DNA from: an uncultured Clostridium sp.
GTDB taxonomy: Bacteria > Bacillota > Clostridia > Peptostreptococcales > Peptostreptococcaceae
NCBI GenBank assembly: GCA_945931665.1
Contig: CAMEPL010000010.1
Coordinates: 1 to 49,028 of the forward strand
Length of the DNA: 49,028 bases
Direction: 5' to 3'
The notes under the pieces were generated by a model. That model made no database searches, was not told the origin of the DNA, and saw only the letters and a program-made list of their open reading frames with translations. Each line of letters starts with the position of its first letter. Position 1 is the first letter of the stretch. Below are positions 28,006 through 36,945 of this stretch, one piece after another. The position numbers and the translations under genes were made by a program.

Positions 28006-29307
28006 CTATTTTGTATCCAGAGGAATTGTAACTATAAAGTCGCTTCCAACTCCCAAAATACTTTCAACTTCTATAGTTCCACCTAAGGATTTTACCATGT
28101 GTTTAGTAATAGCAAGACCCAAACCTGTTCCCCCTATATCTCTACTTCTAGCTTTATCAACTCTATAAAATCGTTCAAATATTCTATTTAGAGATTCTTT
28201 TGGTATACCTATTCCATTGTCCTTAAATTCTAATATTATATTCTGTTTATTTTCATCATAATGTTGAAGAACTTCAATTCTTCCATTTTCAGGTGTATAT
28301 TTTATACCATTGTCTACTAGATTTAAAAATATTTGTTTTACATTATCTCTAACTGCTAATATATGTACATCCTTATCTTCAAAGTTGTATGATACTGTTA
28401 TATTTTTAGATGATGCAATATATTGTGTAATCTCGTATACTTCTTTAAATACATCAAATAATTTAACTTGTTCATATGATAAATCTTGGCCATTTTCAAT
28501 CGAAGAAAGCAATAATATATCTTCTATAAGGCCTTTTAATCTATTTGACTCTTTTTCAATTATATCTAAAAAGTGATTTCTAGTATCTTTGTCTATATCA
28601 TCATTTATTTTTAAGGTTTCTACAAATCCAGTTATTGATGTTAAAGGTGTTTTTAACTCATGGCTTACATTTGCCACAAAATCTCTTCTCATATTTTCTA
28701 GCTTAACAAGTTCTGTTATATCTTCAATATTTATGATAGAACCTATTATTGCGTGTTTTGAATCTTGTAAATAAACAGGGTCTATTTTTATTCTATAAAC
28801 TAAATTATCTCTTATATCTAATTCTATTACTTCATTTTGAGTACTACCTACATACTTATGAAAAATTTCTAATATATTTTTATCTTTTACAATAAATTTA
28901 AAATTTGATCCTTCTACATTAGCTTTTACATCACATTTTAACATTTCCTTAGCTATATCGTTAATAAGGAGAATGTTTCCTTTAACGTCAATTGCTAAAA
29001 TTCCATGAGATATACTCTTTACAATAGAGGTCAATTGGAGATGCTTGTATTCAACTTCTTCAATTGTACTATCCATTATTTGAATCATATAGTTAAAATT
29101 CTTAGATAACTCCCCTAGCTCCCCTTTAACATATGTGTTGAATCGTGTATGAAACTCTTTATTACTTACTTTTTTAGAAACTCTAGTAAATTCTTTTAAA
29201 TATCTACGTAAAGTTACCGTATATCTTACGAGTAATATAGCTAAAGCTGATGTAATAAGCATTACAAAGAAATATACACCATTTAATTGCTGTAAATTTG
29301 AATTCAT
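28006..29307 (-). CDS. PhoR/WalK-like sensor histidine kinase lacking an extracytoplasmic domain
   Basis: A 433-residue membrane kinase. One helix (residues 11-28) is followed directly by HAMP (about 30-85), a PAS domain (about 90-195), the dimerisation/phosphoacceptor domain with VSHELKTPL (His216) and a HATPase with N box VDNGIKYTPENG, G1 DNGIGIP, F box RIFERFYRVD and G2 GGTGLGLA. PhoR and WalK relatives have two helices around an outer sensor; here only about ten residues could be outside, so sensing is probably through PAS, the membrane or a partner. It follows the regulator by 17 nt, leaving no room for a longer N-terminus. The signal is unknown. Confidence 0.92.
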   Translation of the reverse strand: MNSNLQQLNGVYFFVMLITSALAILLVRYTVTLRRYLKEFTRVSKKVSNKEFHTRFNTYVKGELGELSKNFNYMIQIMDSTIEEVEYKHLQLTSIVKSISHGILAIDVKGNILLINDIAKEMLKCDVKANVEGSNFKFIVKDKNILEIFHKYVGSTQNEVIELDIRDNLVYRIKIDPVYLQDSKHAIIGSIINIEDITELVKLENMRRDFVANVSHELKTPLTSITGFVETLKINDDIDKDTRNHFLDIIEKESNRLKGLIEDILLLSSIENGQDLSYEQVKLFDVFKEVYEITQYIASSKNITVSYNFEDKDVHILAVRDNVKQIFLNLVDNGIKYTPENGRIEVLQHYDENKQNIILEFKDNGIGIPKESLNRIFERFYRVDKARSRDIGGTGLGLAITKHMVKSLGGTIEVESILGVGSDFIVTIPLDTK

Positions 29308-29324
29308 AAATATTACCTCAACTT

Positions 29325-30008
29325 TTAACTAATTTTATATCCTATTCCTCTAATTGTTTCTATATATTTTTCTTCATCAGTTTCAATCTTTTTTCGTAAA
29401 TATCTAATATGTACATCAACAGTTCTTGTTTCTCCAAAATATTCATACCCCCATACTTTGTCTAATAAATAATTACGGGATAATACTTTACCTTTGTTTT
29501 GAAGGAGTAATTTAAGTAAATCAAATTCCTTAATAGTTAAATCGATTTTCTTATCTTTTTTAGTTACTTCGTGCTTTATTAAGTCCATTTTTATGTCTTT
29601 AACACTTAATACGTCTTCTACTTTATTTGCAGTTTTATTATATCTTCTAAGAACTGAATTTATTCTAGCTAAAAGTTCCTTTATTCCGAAAGGTTTTGTT
29701 ATATAATCATCAGCGCCTTCTTCTAGTCCTTTAACTTTATCTCTCTCCATATTCTTTGCCGTAAGCATTATAACAGGTGTATCTTTTAATTCTTCATCAT
29801 TTCTTATTTTTTTTAATACATCCATACCACTTATATTAGGTAACATCCAGTCTAAAAGTATTAGATTCGGCTTAAATTCTTTTGCCTTATGATATCCATC
29901 AAAACCATCTAATGAGTAGTCAACCGCATATCCATTTACCTCTAAATTAAATTTTAAAAGCTCTACTATATGCATTTCATCATCTATAACTAATATTTTC
30001 TCCTCCAT
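29325..30008 (-). CDS. OmpR/PhoB family response regulator
   Basis: A 227-residue two-domain regulator. The receiver domain has the acidic pair in VIDDE, the phosphorylated aspartate at about residue 53 (LLDWMLPN), the threonine of MLTAK and the lysine of TKPFG. The C-terminal winged helix shows LTIKEFDLLKLLLQNKGKVLSRNYLLDKVWGY and RTVDVHIRYLRKKI. GGGGG precedes the ATG. It is paired with the kinase downstream and follows pgeF by 12 nt. It resembles PhoP/WalR-type regulators, but the regulon cannot be read from the window. Confidence 0.95.
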   Translation of the reverse strand: MEEKILVIDDEMHIVELLKFNLEVNGYAVDYSLDGFDGYHKAKEFKPNLILLDWMLPNISGMDVLKKIRNDEELKDTPVIMLTAKNMERDKVKGLEEGADDYITKPFGIKELLARINSVLRRYNKTANKVEDVLSVKDIKMDLIKHEVTKKDKKIDLTIKEFDLLKLLLQNKGKVLSRNYLLDKVWGYEYFGETRTVDVHIRYLRKKIETDEEKYIETIRGIGYKIS

Positions 30009-30020
30009 AACAATACCCCC

Positions 30021-30743
30021 TTACTTTATCTCAATGAAGGTTCCTATTCTTTTTGGTGTTTTATCATGCTTTCTATATGAGAAAAATCTATCACAATTAC
30101 AACTTGTGCAGATATTCATATTTATTATATTCGACTTTAATACCCCAAATTCTTTTAATATTTGTGTATTTATTTCCCATAAATCAAGATAATACTTATC
30201 ATCTCTTATTTCATATATTTTTTCATCCGCATTTGGAAGAAGTGCACTGAACTTTTCAACTAAATCATAAGATACTTCATAACAGCACTTACCTATAGAT
30301 GGCCCTATAATTGCTACTACATCTTCTGGTTTTGTATTATAATTTTCTTTCATAGATTGAAGTGTTTCTGCACATATTTTCCCGTATGTACCTCTCCAAC
30401 CTGCATGTGCAAGTCCAACTGCTTTATTTATTGTATCAACTAAAACTACTGGTACACAATCAGCTGTTAAAATTAAAAGTGGAACGTTTTTCTCATTTGT
30501 TATTATTGCATCTCCATCTATTATTTGTCCTATATTGTCTTTATCCACTTTATTTACTATATTAGAATGTATTTGCTTGTTTTTACTTAAATTTTTTAAA
30601 GTAAATACATCTTTGAATACATTATTTATATCATCTAGATTTTTTGCATCCACATTAGTAGTTGTAATAGCTATATTTACAAAGTCTAACTCCTCTTTGT
30701 TTATTGTTAAGTAATCTTTTTTATCTATTATAGTCTGTGTCAT
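30021..30743 (-). CDS. pgeF: Peptidoglycan editing factor PgeF
   Basis: A 240-residue protein of the YfiH/DUF152 family, formerly called laccase-domain or polyphenol oxidase. In E. coli the homologue removes wrongly inserted residues from peptidoglycan precursors. The zinc-site motifs are visible: TADCVPVVLVD near residue 98, GLAHAGWRGT near residue 115 and GKCCYEVS near residue 150. The ATG lies one base after the nrdR stop (TAATATG), so translation is coupled. It sits next to nrdR and ylmC upstream and the two-component genes downstream. Confidence 0.92.
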   Translation of the reverse strand: MTQTIIDKKDYLTINKEELDFVNIAITTTNVDAKNLDDINNVFKDVFTLKNLSKNKQIHSNIVNKVDKDNIGQIIDGDAIITNEKNVPLLILTADCVPVVLVDTINKAVGLAHAGWRGTYGKICAETLQSMKENYNTKPEDVVAIIGPSIGKCCYEVSYDLVEKFSALLPNADEKIYEIRDDKYYLDLWEINTQILKEFGVLKSNIINMNICTSCNCDRFFSYRKHDKTPKRIGTFIEIK

Positions 30744-30744
30744 A

Positions 30745-31203
30745 TTAATCTCCCTTTTCCATTAAAATATTTTTTAATTCACTTACAAAAGTATTTATAT
30801 CTTTAAATTGTCTATATACAGATGCAAATCTAACATATGAAACTTCATCTATATCTTTTAATTTATCCATTACCATTTCACCGATTTTATCAGTATTTAT
30901 TTCACTTATATAATTTTTATTTATTTCATTTTCTACATAAGAAATTATACTTTCTATTTGTTCTATTGAAACAGGTCTTTTTTCACAAGATTTTATTATA
31001 CCTTTTTTTATTTTTTCCCTATCAAATAGTTCTCTACTGTTATCTTTTTTAACGACCATTATAGGTGTTGTCTCTATCACTTCATAAGTGGTAAATCTTT
31101 TTTTACAAGATTCACACTCTCTTCTTCTTCTAATAGACTTGCTATCTGTATGTCTTGAATCAACTACTTTAGACTCTTTGTAGTTACAATATGGGCATTG
31201 CAT
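30745..31203 (-). CDS. nrdR: Transcriptional repressor NrdR
   Basis: A 152-residue nucleotide-sensing repressor of ribonucleotide reductase genes. The N-terminal zinc ribbon is CPYC..CESC with the basic stretch [19 protein letters not shown], followed by an ATP-cone ([20 protein letters not shown]). It binds NrdR boxes when (d)ATP is abundant. Length is typical. AAGGAGG lies 6 nt before the ATG. No nrd genes are here, so its targets lie elsewhere. It is part of the ylmC-nrdR-pgeF-regulator-kinase operon. Confidence 0.96.
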   Translation of the reverse strand: MQCPYCNYKESKVVDSRHTDSKSIRRRRECESCKKRFTTYEVIETTPIMVVKKDNSRELFDREKIKKGIIKSCEKRPVSIEQIESIISYVENEINKNYISEINTDKIGEMVMDKLKDIDEVSYVRFASVYRQFKDINTFVSELKNILMEKGD

Positions 31204-31236
31204 TGTTTTCCTCCTTAGCTAACTAAGATTTAGAAT

Positions 31237-31497
31237 TTAGATATCTATTTGATTTTTATCAAAATTTGATCCTATACTTACAATAATAGTATCACAACCT
31301 ATTCTCAAAATATCCCTCCAAAATACAGTATCAATTTCAGCTCCTCTAGAAAAGAAGTTGCCTGTAGATCCTGTTATTGAAAAAGATGATACTTTACCAT
31401 TTTCGACATCTAGATCTATATCTGTTATAAAACCTAGTTTTTTACCATTTTTCACATTGATTATTTCTTTTTCCATAATATCTGATATTCTCATCAT
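31237..31497 (-). CDS. YlmC/YmxH family PRC-barrel protein
   Basis: An 86-residue PRC-barrel protein of the YlmC/YmxH sporulation-associated family. The PRC core is seen in MEKEIINVKNGKKLGFITDIDLDVENGKVSSF, and the C-terminus ends with a short strand region (DTIIVSIGS). Its function is not established; in Bacillus and Clostridia it lies next to sporulation sigma genes or nrdR. GGAGG lies before two adjacent ATGs, and I keep the first. It is downstream of the sigG terminator and upstream of nrdR by 33 nt, so it probably heads that operon. Confidence 0.88.
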   Translation of the reverse strand: MMRISDIMEKEIINVKNGKKLGFITDIDLDVENGKVSSFSITGSTGNFFSRGAEIDTVFWRDILRIGCDTIIVSIGSNFDKNQIDI

Positions 31498-31696
31498 AGT
31501 AAATTCCCCTCCTATGTATATTCATCATTGAAACCCTAACTAAAAATTTTTAAGATAAGGATTTCTTATATAAGTTTATTATTTATAACTAGAAAAAATT
31601 CACTATGATGTCATCTATAATCTTTATAATTATTTTCCTATTATTTTTATTTTACACATTATTAAAAAATAATCAAATACTTTAGTGATATGTAAA

Positions 31697-31746
31697 ATAA
31701 AACTGCCGTAAAGTAAACAATTAAATTACTAATACGACAGCTTTAA
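31697..31746 (-). terminator. Terminator after sigG
   Basis: AAGCTGTCGTA..AGTAA pairs with TTACT..TACGGCAGTTTT (one G-U pair) and leads into a T-rich tail on the minus strand. Confidence 0.8.
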
Positions 31747-31763
31747 TTTTTAATATTTTGTTT

Positions 31764-32537
31764 TTAGATGTATTTTCTCATATTTTTTAAGGCATTCTTT
31801 TCTATTCTAGAAACTTGAGCCTGAGAAATACCAATTTCATCTGCTACTTCTATTTGAGTTCTTCCTTTATAAAATCTTAAATCAAGGACCAACTTTTCCC
31901 TTGAACTCAATTTTTTTATAGCTTCTTTTAGAGCTATTTCCTCTAGCCAATTTTCATCTGTATCTTTTTTATCTTGGACTTGATCCATTACAAATATTGC
32001 ATCACCATTATCTTGATATACTGGGTCAAATAATGATATAGGGTCTTGTATTGCATCAAGAGCCATCACTACAGATTCAACCTCCATATCTAATTCTTTT
32101 GCTATTTCCGATATTGTAGGCTCTTTTGAATTCGTTCTGATTAATTTTTCTCTTACTTGTAATGCTTTATAAGCTATATCTTTTAATGAACGCGAAACCC
32201 TAATTGGATTATTATCCCTAAGATACCTTCTTATCTCACCTATAATCATAGGTACAGCATAAGTAGAAAATCTTACATTTTGACTTAAATCAAAATTATC
32301 AATAGCTTTTATAAGTCCAACACATCCTATTTGAAATAAGTCGTCTACGTTCTCTCCTCTGTTATTAAATTTTTGTATAACACTTAAAACTAATCTCAAG
32401 TTGCCCTTTACAAATTTCTGTCTTGCTTCTTCATCTCCTTGTTTAATTTTAACTAGCAGCTCTCTCATTTGATCAGCTTTTAGTACAGGAAGTTCGGATG
32501 TATTTACACCACAAATTTCAACCTTATTTATAATCAT
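31764..32537 (-). CDS. sigG: RNA polymerase sporulation sigma factor SigG
   Basis: A 257-residue late-forespore sigma factor. The N-terminus NKVEICGVNTSELPVLK is the SigG signature. Region 2 shows GNLRLVLSVIQKFNNRGENVDDLFQIGCVGLIKAIDNFD, region 3 IRVSRSLKDIAYKALQVREK, and region 4 GRTQIEVADEIGISQAQVSRIEKNAL is the helix-turn-helix for the -35 element. GAGAGG precedes the ATG. It follows sigE by about 90 bp, the conserved spoIIGA-sigE-sigG order; the gap may hold a SigF/SigG-type promoter (GTATA at 32602-32598), which I cannot confirm. Confidence 0.97.
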   Translation of the reverse strand: MIINKVEICGVNTSELPVLKADQMRELLVKIKQGDEEARQKFVKGNLRLVLSVIQKFNNRGENVDDLFQIGCVGLIKAIDNFDLSQNVRFSTYAVPMIIGEIRRYLRDNNPIRVSRSLKDIAYKALQVREKLIRTNSKEPTISEIAKELDMEVESVVMALDAIQDPISLFDPVYQDNGDAIFVMDQVQDKKDTDENWLEEIALKEAIKKLSSREKLVLDLRFYKGRTQIEVADEIGISQAQVSRIEKNALKNMRKYI

Positions 32538-32626
32538 AAATTTCAGTCCTCTCTTAAAAGATTCTATATATGAAATTATTTACACATCATATATTTTTAT
32601 ACTTTTAATAAGGATTTATTTATCTA

Positions 32627-33361
32627 TTAAACAAATTTCTTCATTTCTTTTTTCAATCTAGAAATTATCTTTTTTTCTAATCTAGAAATGTAAGATTGAG
32701 ATATTCCAAGTATGTTAGCAACTTCTTTTTGAGTTTTTTCTTTGCCTTTTGTACTCAAACCAAATCTTAATTCCATAATTTGCTTTTCTCTATCTGACAA
32801 CTTATCTAATGCCATAAATAATAGGTTTTTATCAATTTCTTCTTCAATTATCTTATAAATTTCATCATTATCAGTTCCCAATACATCCGATAACAAAAGT
32901 TCATTTCCATCTAAATCTACATTTAATGGTTCATCAAAAGATACTTCAGATTTTTTCTTATTATTTTTTCTAAGACACATTAATATTTCATTTTCTATAC
33001 ATCTAGATGCATACGTAGCTAATTTTATATTTTTATCTAAATTAAATGTATTTACTGCCTTTATAAGTCCTATTGTACCTATTGAAATTAAATCTTCCAT
33101 ATCTATTCCTGTATTTTCAAATTTACGTGATATATAAACTACCAATCTAAGATTTCGTTCTATTAAAATAGTTTTTATATTTTCATCATATTCTAATTTT
33201 TGTAAAAGTTCTTTTTCTTCCTCAAGTGTCAATGGTGGCGGAAGTACATTTACACCTCCCATATAATAACAGCTATCAGGCTTTATTAGTTTTAGCTTAT
33301 TGCCTAATTTAATTAATTTCATAAACAATAATCTTTTTAGTTTTTGTATTTGTAATATCAA
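32627..33361 (-). CDS. sigE: RNA polymerase sporulation sigma factor SigE (pro-form)
   Basis: A 244-residue early mother-cell sigma factor made as an inactive precursor. The basic, hydrophobic N-terminus up to about residue 32 is the pro-sequence; cleavage near DSCYYMGG by SpoIIGA would release the active factor. Region 2 is [40 protein letters not shown], and region 4 is [25 protein letters not shown]. The start is TTG at 33361, with AAGGAGG 8 nt upstream, while the internal ATG at codon 14 has no site. It lies 16 nt after spoIIGA. Confidence 0.96.
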   Translation of the reverse strand: MILQIQKLKRLLFMKLIKLGNKLKLIKPDSCYYMGGVNVLPPPLTLEEEKELLQKLEYDENIKTILIERNLRLVVYISRKFENTGIDMEDLISIGTIGLIKAVNTFNLDKNIKLATYASRCIENEILMCLRKNNKKKSEVSFDEPLNVDLDGNELLLSDVLGTDNDEIYKIIEEEIDKNLLFMALDKLSDREKQIMELRFGLSTKGKEKTQKEVANILGISQSYISRLEKKIISRLKKEMKKFV

Positions 33362-33377
33362 TTAAAAGTCCTCCTTT

Positions 33378-34205
33378 TTAATATAATATTCTCGGATTCA
33401 AAATTGCACTATATTCTTTATCATCAAAATTAGATATTCCGAGAATAATATTGCTTATTTTTTTATTATCTACATCGAGATAATCTGCTTTTATCCCCAA
33501 AATCATTCCAGCATTATTGTCGCCTACATGCTTGTAAGGTATCACTCTTACCCTGGCTGAAAGCTTTGGTTCTAAATGATTAGTTAAACTTTGGATATCT
33601 GAAATATCCATTTCTTCAAAATTATAATCTTCTGGTAAAAAATTTTCTAAAAGACTTGCCTTGATTATTACAACATCACTTTTACTAATAGGATCTTGCA
33701 ATAGATTTCCACTATCTAATAATGCCATACATTCTATATTTTTATCTAATATCTTTATTCTTATTTTTTTAGTTATATCATCTATGTGTTTTAATAATCT
33801 AAAATCATTAACTATTTTTTTCAATAATTTACAGCTAATATAAGAACATATTATAAAAAAAGATATAGTCATATGACTGATACCTGTAAAATAAATAATA
33901 AAATAAGTGCTTCCGGATATAAATATATTCACTAGATAAAAATTAAAAAGTACCTTTAAAAACTCTTTTCTATCAGTTATATTGAAAGAGATTAGAACTA
34001 TTATTATAAAAAATATAAATTTAGAAGGAAGTGTAAAAAAGATTTCTAATCCTTTATAAATATACATCACACTATAGATAGTTCCTATTATTGCCCCAGC
34101 TATTTGTTTAGATTTTTTTGTGTATATTTTTGTTATATATGTAGTACAATTTATTATAATATAGTTAATCAGTAAGTTTTCTAAAATATAATAATCTAAA
34201 TACAT
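33378..34205 (-). CDS. spoIIGA: Sporulation sigma-E factor-processing peptidase
   Basis: A 275-residue membrane aspartic protease that cleaves the pro-sequence of SigE at the sporulation septum. The N-terminal 130 residues form about five hydrophobic helices. The soluble C-terminal half holds the catalytic ALLDSGNLLQDP, with the aspartate at residue 164. It is somewhat shorter than Bacillus SpoIIGA (309). Activation in vivo needs the forespore protein SpoIIR, which is not here. GAGGAG lies 6 nt before the ATG. Its own promoter lies downstream of the ftsZ terminator, and it is co-transcribed with sigE. Confidence 0.94.
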   Translation of the reverse strand: MYLDYYILENLLINYIIINCTTYITKIYTKKSKQIAGAIIGTIYSVMYIYKGLEIFFTLPSKFIFFIIIVLISFNITDRKEFLKVLFNFYLVNIFISGSTYFIIYFTGISHMTISFFIICSYISCKLLKKIVNDFRLLKHIDDITKKIRIKILDKNIECMALLDSGNLLQDPISKSDVVIIKASLLENFLPEDYNFEEMDISDIQSLTNHLEPKLSARVRVIPYKHVGDNNAGMILGIKADYLDVDNKKISNIILGISNFDDKEYSAILNPRILY

Positions 34206-34282
34206 TATACTTCTCCTCTTTCTTACTTAATCACATAATGTACTAAAATCTATGACTGTTTTTAAAATTTTTTCTTAAATAT

Positions 34283-34329
34283 ATTATAGAATACTTCATT
34301 TAAATATTTTGTCATTTTCAACAGTCGAA
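34283..34329 (-). promoter_or_regulatory. Candidate Spo0A-dependent promoter of spoIIGA-sigE
   Basis: The minus strand has a perfect TATAAT at 34288-34283 and ATGACA at 34315-34310, separated by 21 nt. That over-long spacer recalls the Bacillus spoIIG promoter. On the plus strand AGTCGAA (34323-34329) matches the Spo0A box TGTCGAA at six of seven bases, and a poorer TTGTCAT overlaps the -35. Confidence 0.5.
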
Positions 34330-34364
34330 TTCAAAATACTTTTCCTAAAAATGAGCAAAAAAAT

Positions 34365-34397
34365 AAAAAAACCTCCAATATTATTGAAAGTTTTTTT
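34365..34397 (-). terminator. Terminator after ftsZ
   Basis: AACTTTCAA, TAATA and TTGGAGGTT form a stem with two G-U pairs on the minus strand, followed by a T-run. Confidence 0.75.
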
Positions 34398-34409
34398 ATG
34401 TATTATTAA

Positions 34410-35579
34410 TTATCTTCTTTTATTTCTTAAGAAAGTTGGTATTTCCATTTCATCATCCCAGTCGTTATTTCTAACTGGTTCAGGTCTTTTTTCTATTTTT
34501 GGTTCAATTACTGGTTCAGGCTCTTGAACTGGTTCATGATGAGCTACAGTTCTAGGCTCTGGTTTAGCAACTGGTGGTATTTCATTCTTTTTAATTGGTG
34601 TTGGTTCAACATATCCACCTTGAGGAGCTTCATTAAAACCTGTAGCTATAACAGTTATCATTATTTCATCTTCTAAATCTTCTCTTATAGATGCCCCGAA
34701 GATGATGTTTGCATCTGGATCACATGATTCAGTTATTAAGTTAGATGCTGCATTTGCTTCGAATAATGATAAGCTAGGTCCTCCTGTTACATTAAGTAAT
34801 ACGCCTTTAGCACCTCTTATAGAAGTTTCTAACAATGGTGATTGTATTGCTTCTTTAGCAGCTTCTATAGCTCTATTTTCACCACTTGCATTACCTATAC
34901 CCATATGAGCTAGTCCTTTGTCTTTCATTATAGATGTAACGTCAGCAAAGTCTAAGTTTATAAGTCCTGGAACTTTTATTAAGTCAGATATAGATTGTAT
35001 ACCTTGTTTTAATACGTTATCAGCTATAGAGAATGCTTCTACTATAGATGTATTTTTTTGAACTACTTCAAGTAATCTGTCATTTGGTATAGTTATTAAT
35101 GTATCTACATTAGCTTTTAGCTCTTCAATACCAGCTTCTGCATTTTTCATTCTTACTTTACCCTCAAATCCAAAAGGTTTAGTAACAACACCTACAGTTA
35201 AGATCCCTTTTTGTTTTGCTAATTGTGCAACTACTGGAGCTGCCCCTGTACCTGTTCCACCACCCATTCCGGCAGTAACAAATACCATGTCTGTATCTTG
35301 TAGTAATTGTTCTATTTGTTCTTTACTTTCTTCGGCTGCTTTTCTACCTACTTCTGGATCAGCACCTGCACCTAACCCTCTAGTAAGTTTTTCTCCTATT
35401 TGAATTTGATTTTCTGCTTTCGATGTAATTAATGCTTGTCTATCAGTATTAATTGATATAAACTCAATTCCTTTTATTTTTTCTTCGATCATTCTATTAA
35501 CAGCGTTGTTTCCACCGCCACCAACGCCAAACACTTTTATCTTAGCATTATTATCAGTTTCTAAATCAAAGCTTAGCAT
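34410..35579 (-). CDS. ftsZ: Cell division protein FtsZ
   Basis: A 389-residue tubulin-like GTPase that forms the Z ring. The GTP-binding domain holds [14 protein letters not shown] near residue 17, the tubulin signature [13 protein letters not shown] near residue 105 and the T7 loop region (NLDFADV). A Pro/Glu-rich linker of about 55 residues leads to the C-terminal partner-binding peptide [21 protein letters not shown] precedes the ATG. It is monocistronic by its terminator, with an extended -10 promoter just upstream. No ftsA lies between divIB and ftsZ. Confidence 0.98.
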   Translation of the reverse strand: MLSFDLETDNNAKIKVFGVGGGGNNAVNRMIEEKIKGIEFISINTDRQALITSKAENQIQIGEKLTRGLGAGADPEVGRKAAEESKEQIEQLLQDTDMVFVTAGMGGGTGTGAAPVVAQLAKQKGILTVGVVTKPFGFEGKVRMKNAEAGIEELKANVDTLITIPNDRLLEVVQKNTSIVEAFSIADNVLKQGIQSISDLIKVPGLINLDFADVTSIMKDKGLAHMGIGNASGENRAIEAAKEAIQSPLLETSIRGAKGVLLNVTGGPSLSLFEANAASNLITESCDPDANIIFGASIREDLEDEIMITVIATGFNEAPQGGYVEPTPIKKNEIPPVAKPEPRTVAHHEPVQEPEPVIEPKIEKRPEPVRNNDWDDEMEIPTFLRNKRR

Positions 35580-35624
35580 ATATCGAAACCTCCCTCTCTT
35601 GTAATTATTTCTGTATATATATTA

Positions 35625-35633
35625 ATTATATCA
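35625..35633 (-). promoter_or_regulatory. Extended -10 promoter of ftsZ
   Basis: Minus-strand TGATATAAT lies about 45 bp before the ftsZ ATG with a weak -35 (TTAAAT). A second TGATATAAT lies at 35774-35766. The 299-bp gap holds no gene. Confidence 0.45.
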
Positions 35634-35878
35634 TTTAATATTTAAATATTTAATGTATATTTATCAAAATAAATATATTTTATTATTTATATTTATTTTG
35701 ACTGTTACACTATACCTAAAACATCTTATGTACCATAAAAATCTATTTTTAATTATAACATTTATATTATATCATTTATTTTATTTAATTTGTTAAACTT
35801 TTTATAATATATGTAACTTATACACTAAAAAACTTAAAATTATATCTATTTTCACTTTTTCCACTTATTTTTTGCATG

Positions 35879-36619
35879 TTATTTATAAGTATATAGTGTA
35901 TATTTTGAAAAAGTCATGTCAATTTTTCCGTAATTTATATTTTGACTTTTCAAATCAATTAAAATTTGTGTCAGTTTTGCCATGTCATGTTTCATATTTC
36001 CGTTCTTATCTATTATTACTTTTATTCCCTCCTTTGTTTTCATACTAATTGTATTATCATCTAAAAATATAATACTAGCAATTTTATTACTTAGTCCTTC
36101 TCTTTTAATGTTTTTTAGCAATAATATTAATTTATCTTTGTCTTTTTTATTCTCAAAATATACTTCATTATCTTTTATAGTAAAGTCGGCTTCAACTATA
36201 GGACAATTGTTCTTTATTTTTTCATATTTTACTTTATCTATATATTTCATATCATCATCAATATAATAATAGTTATCTCCTTCATCTTTTAAGGCACAAC
36301 TAATGCTTTTTTCTTTTACATCTATTATTATTGAATGTGGAATGCCCAGTTTAACTTTTACATTTTCTATATATCTACTTTCATTAATATTTGCTTTGAC
36401 TTTTTTTAAATCATATGAAAATAAATTTTTGCCTTTTACAATCTTTGATAAATCTTTAATTTCTGTTTTTGAAAGAACTTCATTATTTACAACTTCTACA
36501 TTTTTTAAACAAAAGAAATCACTTTTTATAAATAATATAAAACAAAAGCAAAATAGAAATGCAAATAGAAATAGCATTATCAATCGATTTATTCTTATTT
36601 TCCTTTTCTTCTTTTTCAT
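35879..36619 (-). CDS. Cell division protein DivIB/FtsQ
   Basis: A 246-residue bitopic septal protein. A basic cytoplasmic tail (KKKKRKIRINR) precedes one membrane helix (LIMLFLFAFLFCFCFILFI, about 13-31). The POTRA domain follows (FCLKNVEVVNNEVLSKTEIKDLSKIVKGKNLFSYDLKKV) and then the beta domain that contacts FtsL/DivIC and the septal synthase. The sequence is divergent, as usual. AGGAG lies 7 nt before the ATG. It follows murG in the dcw order but is separated from it by a terminator, so it has its own transcript. Confidence 0.88.
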   Translation of the reverse strand: MKKKKRKIRINRLIMLFLFAFLFCFCFILFIKSDFFCLKNVEVVNNEVLSKTEIKDLSKIVKGKNLFSYDLKKVKANINESRYIENVKVKLGIPHSIIIDVKEKSISCALKDEGDNYYYIDDDMKYIDKVKYEKIKNNCPIVEADFTIKDNEVYFENKKDKDKLILLLKNIKREGLSNKIASIIFLDDNTISMKTKEGIKVIIDKNGNMKHDMAKLTQILIDLKSQNINYGKIDMTFSKYTLYTYK

Positions 36620-36873
36620 AAAATCACTCCTGAAAATCTAAGTTTATAAATCAAAAATACTACACGGATGCCCTCATTTCCTACGTATCAATTAAATTTT
36701 TCTAAGCAAATTAATACTAAATCTTTTTCTTATTTATATAAAAAAGATGAAATATATTGAGTTTTGTCTTTTATACACTAAATACATTTCAAAGATACAG
36801 TTTTTTTCAAATTATACTGGTGAAAATTATATTTACCTATATCCTAAAAATGAATATCGTTTCTTTATATTAT

Positions 36874-36924
36874 AAAAAAAGATATAAGATAAATCATTTT
36901 ATTATGATTAATCCTATATCTTTT
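36874..36924 (-). terminator. Terminator after murG
   Basis: AAAAGATATA..GAT..AATCAT pairs with ATGATTTATC..TATATCTTTT across one mismatch, followed by a seven-T run. It ends the mraY-murD-spoVE-murG transcript. Confidence 0.82.
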
Positions 36925-36945
36925 AGATTGACATTTTATTTAAGC

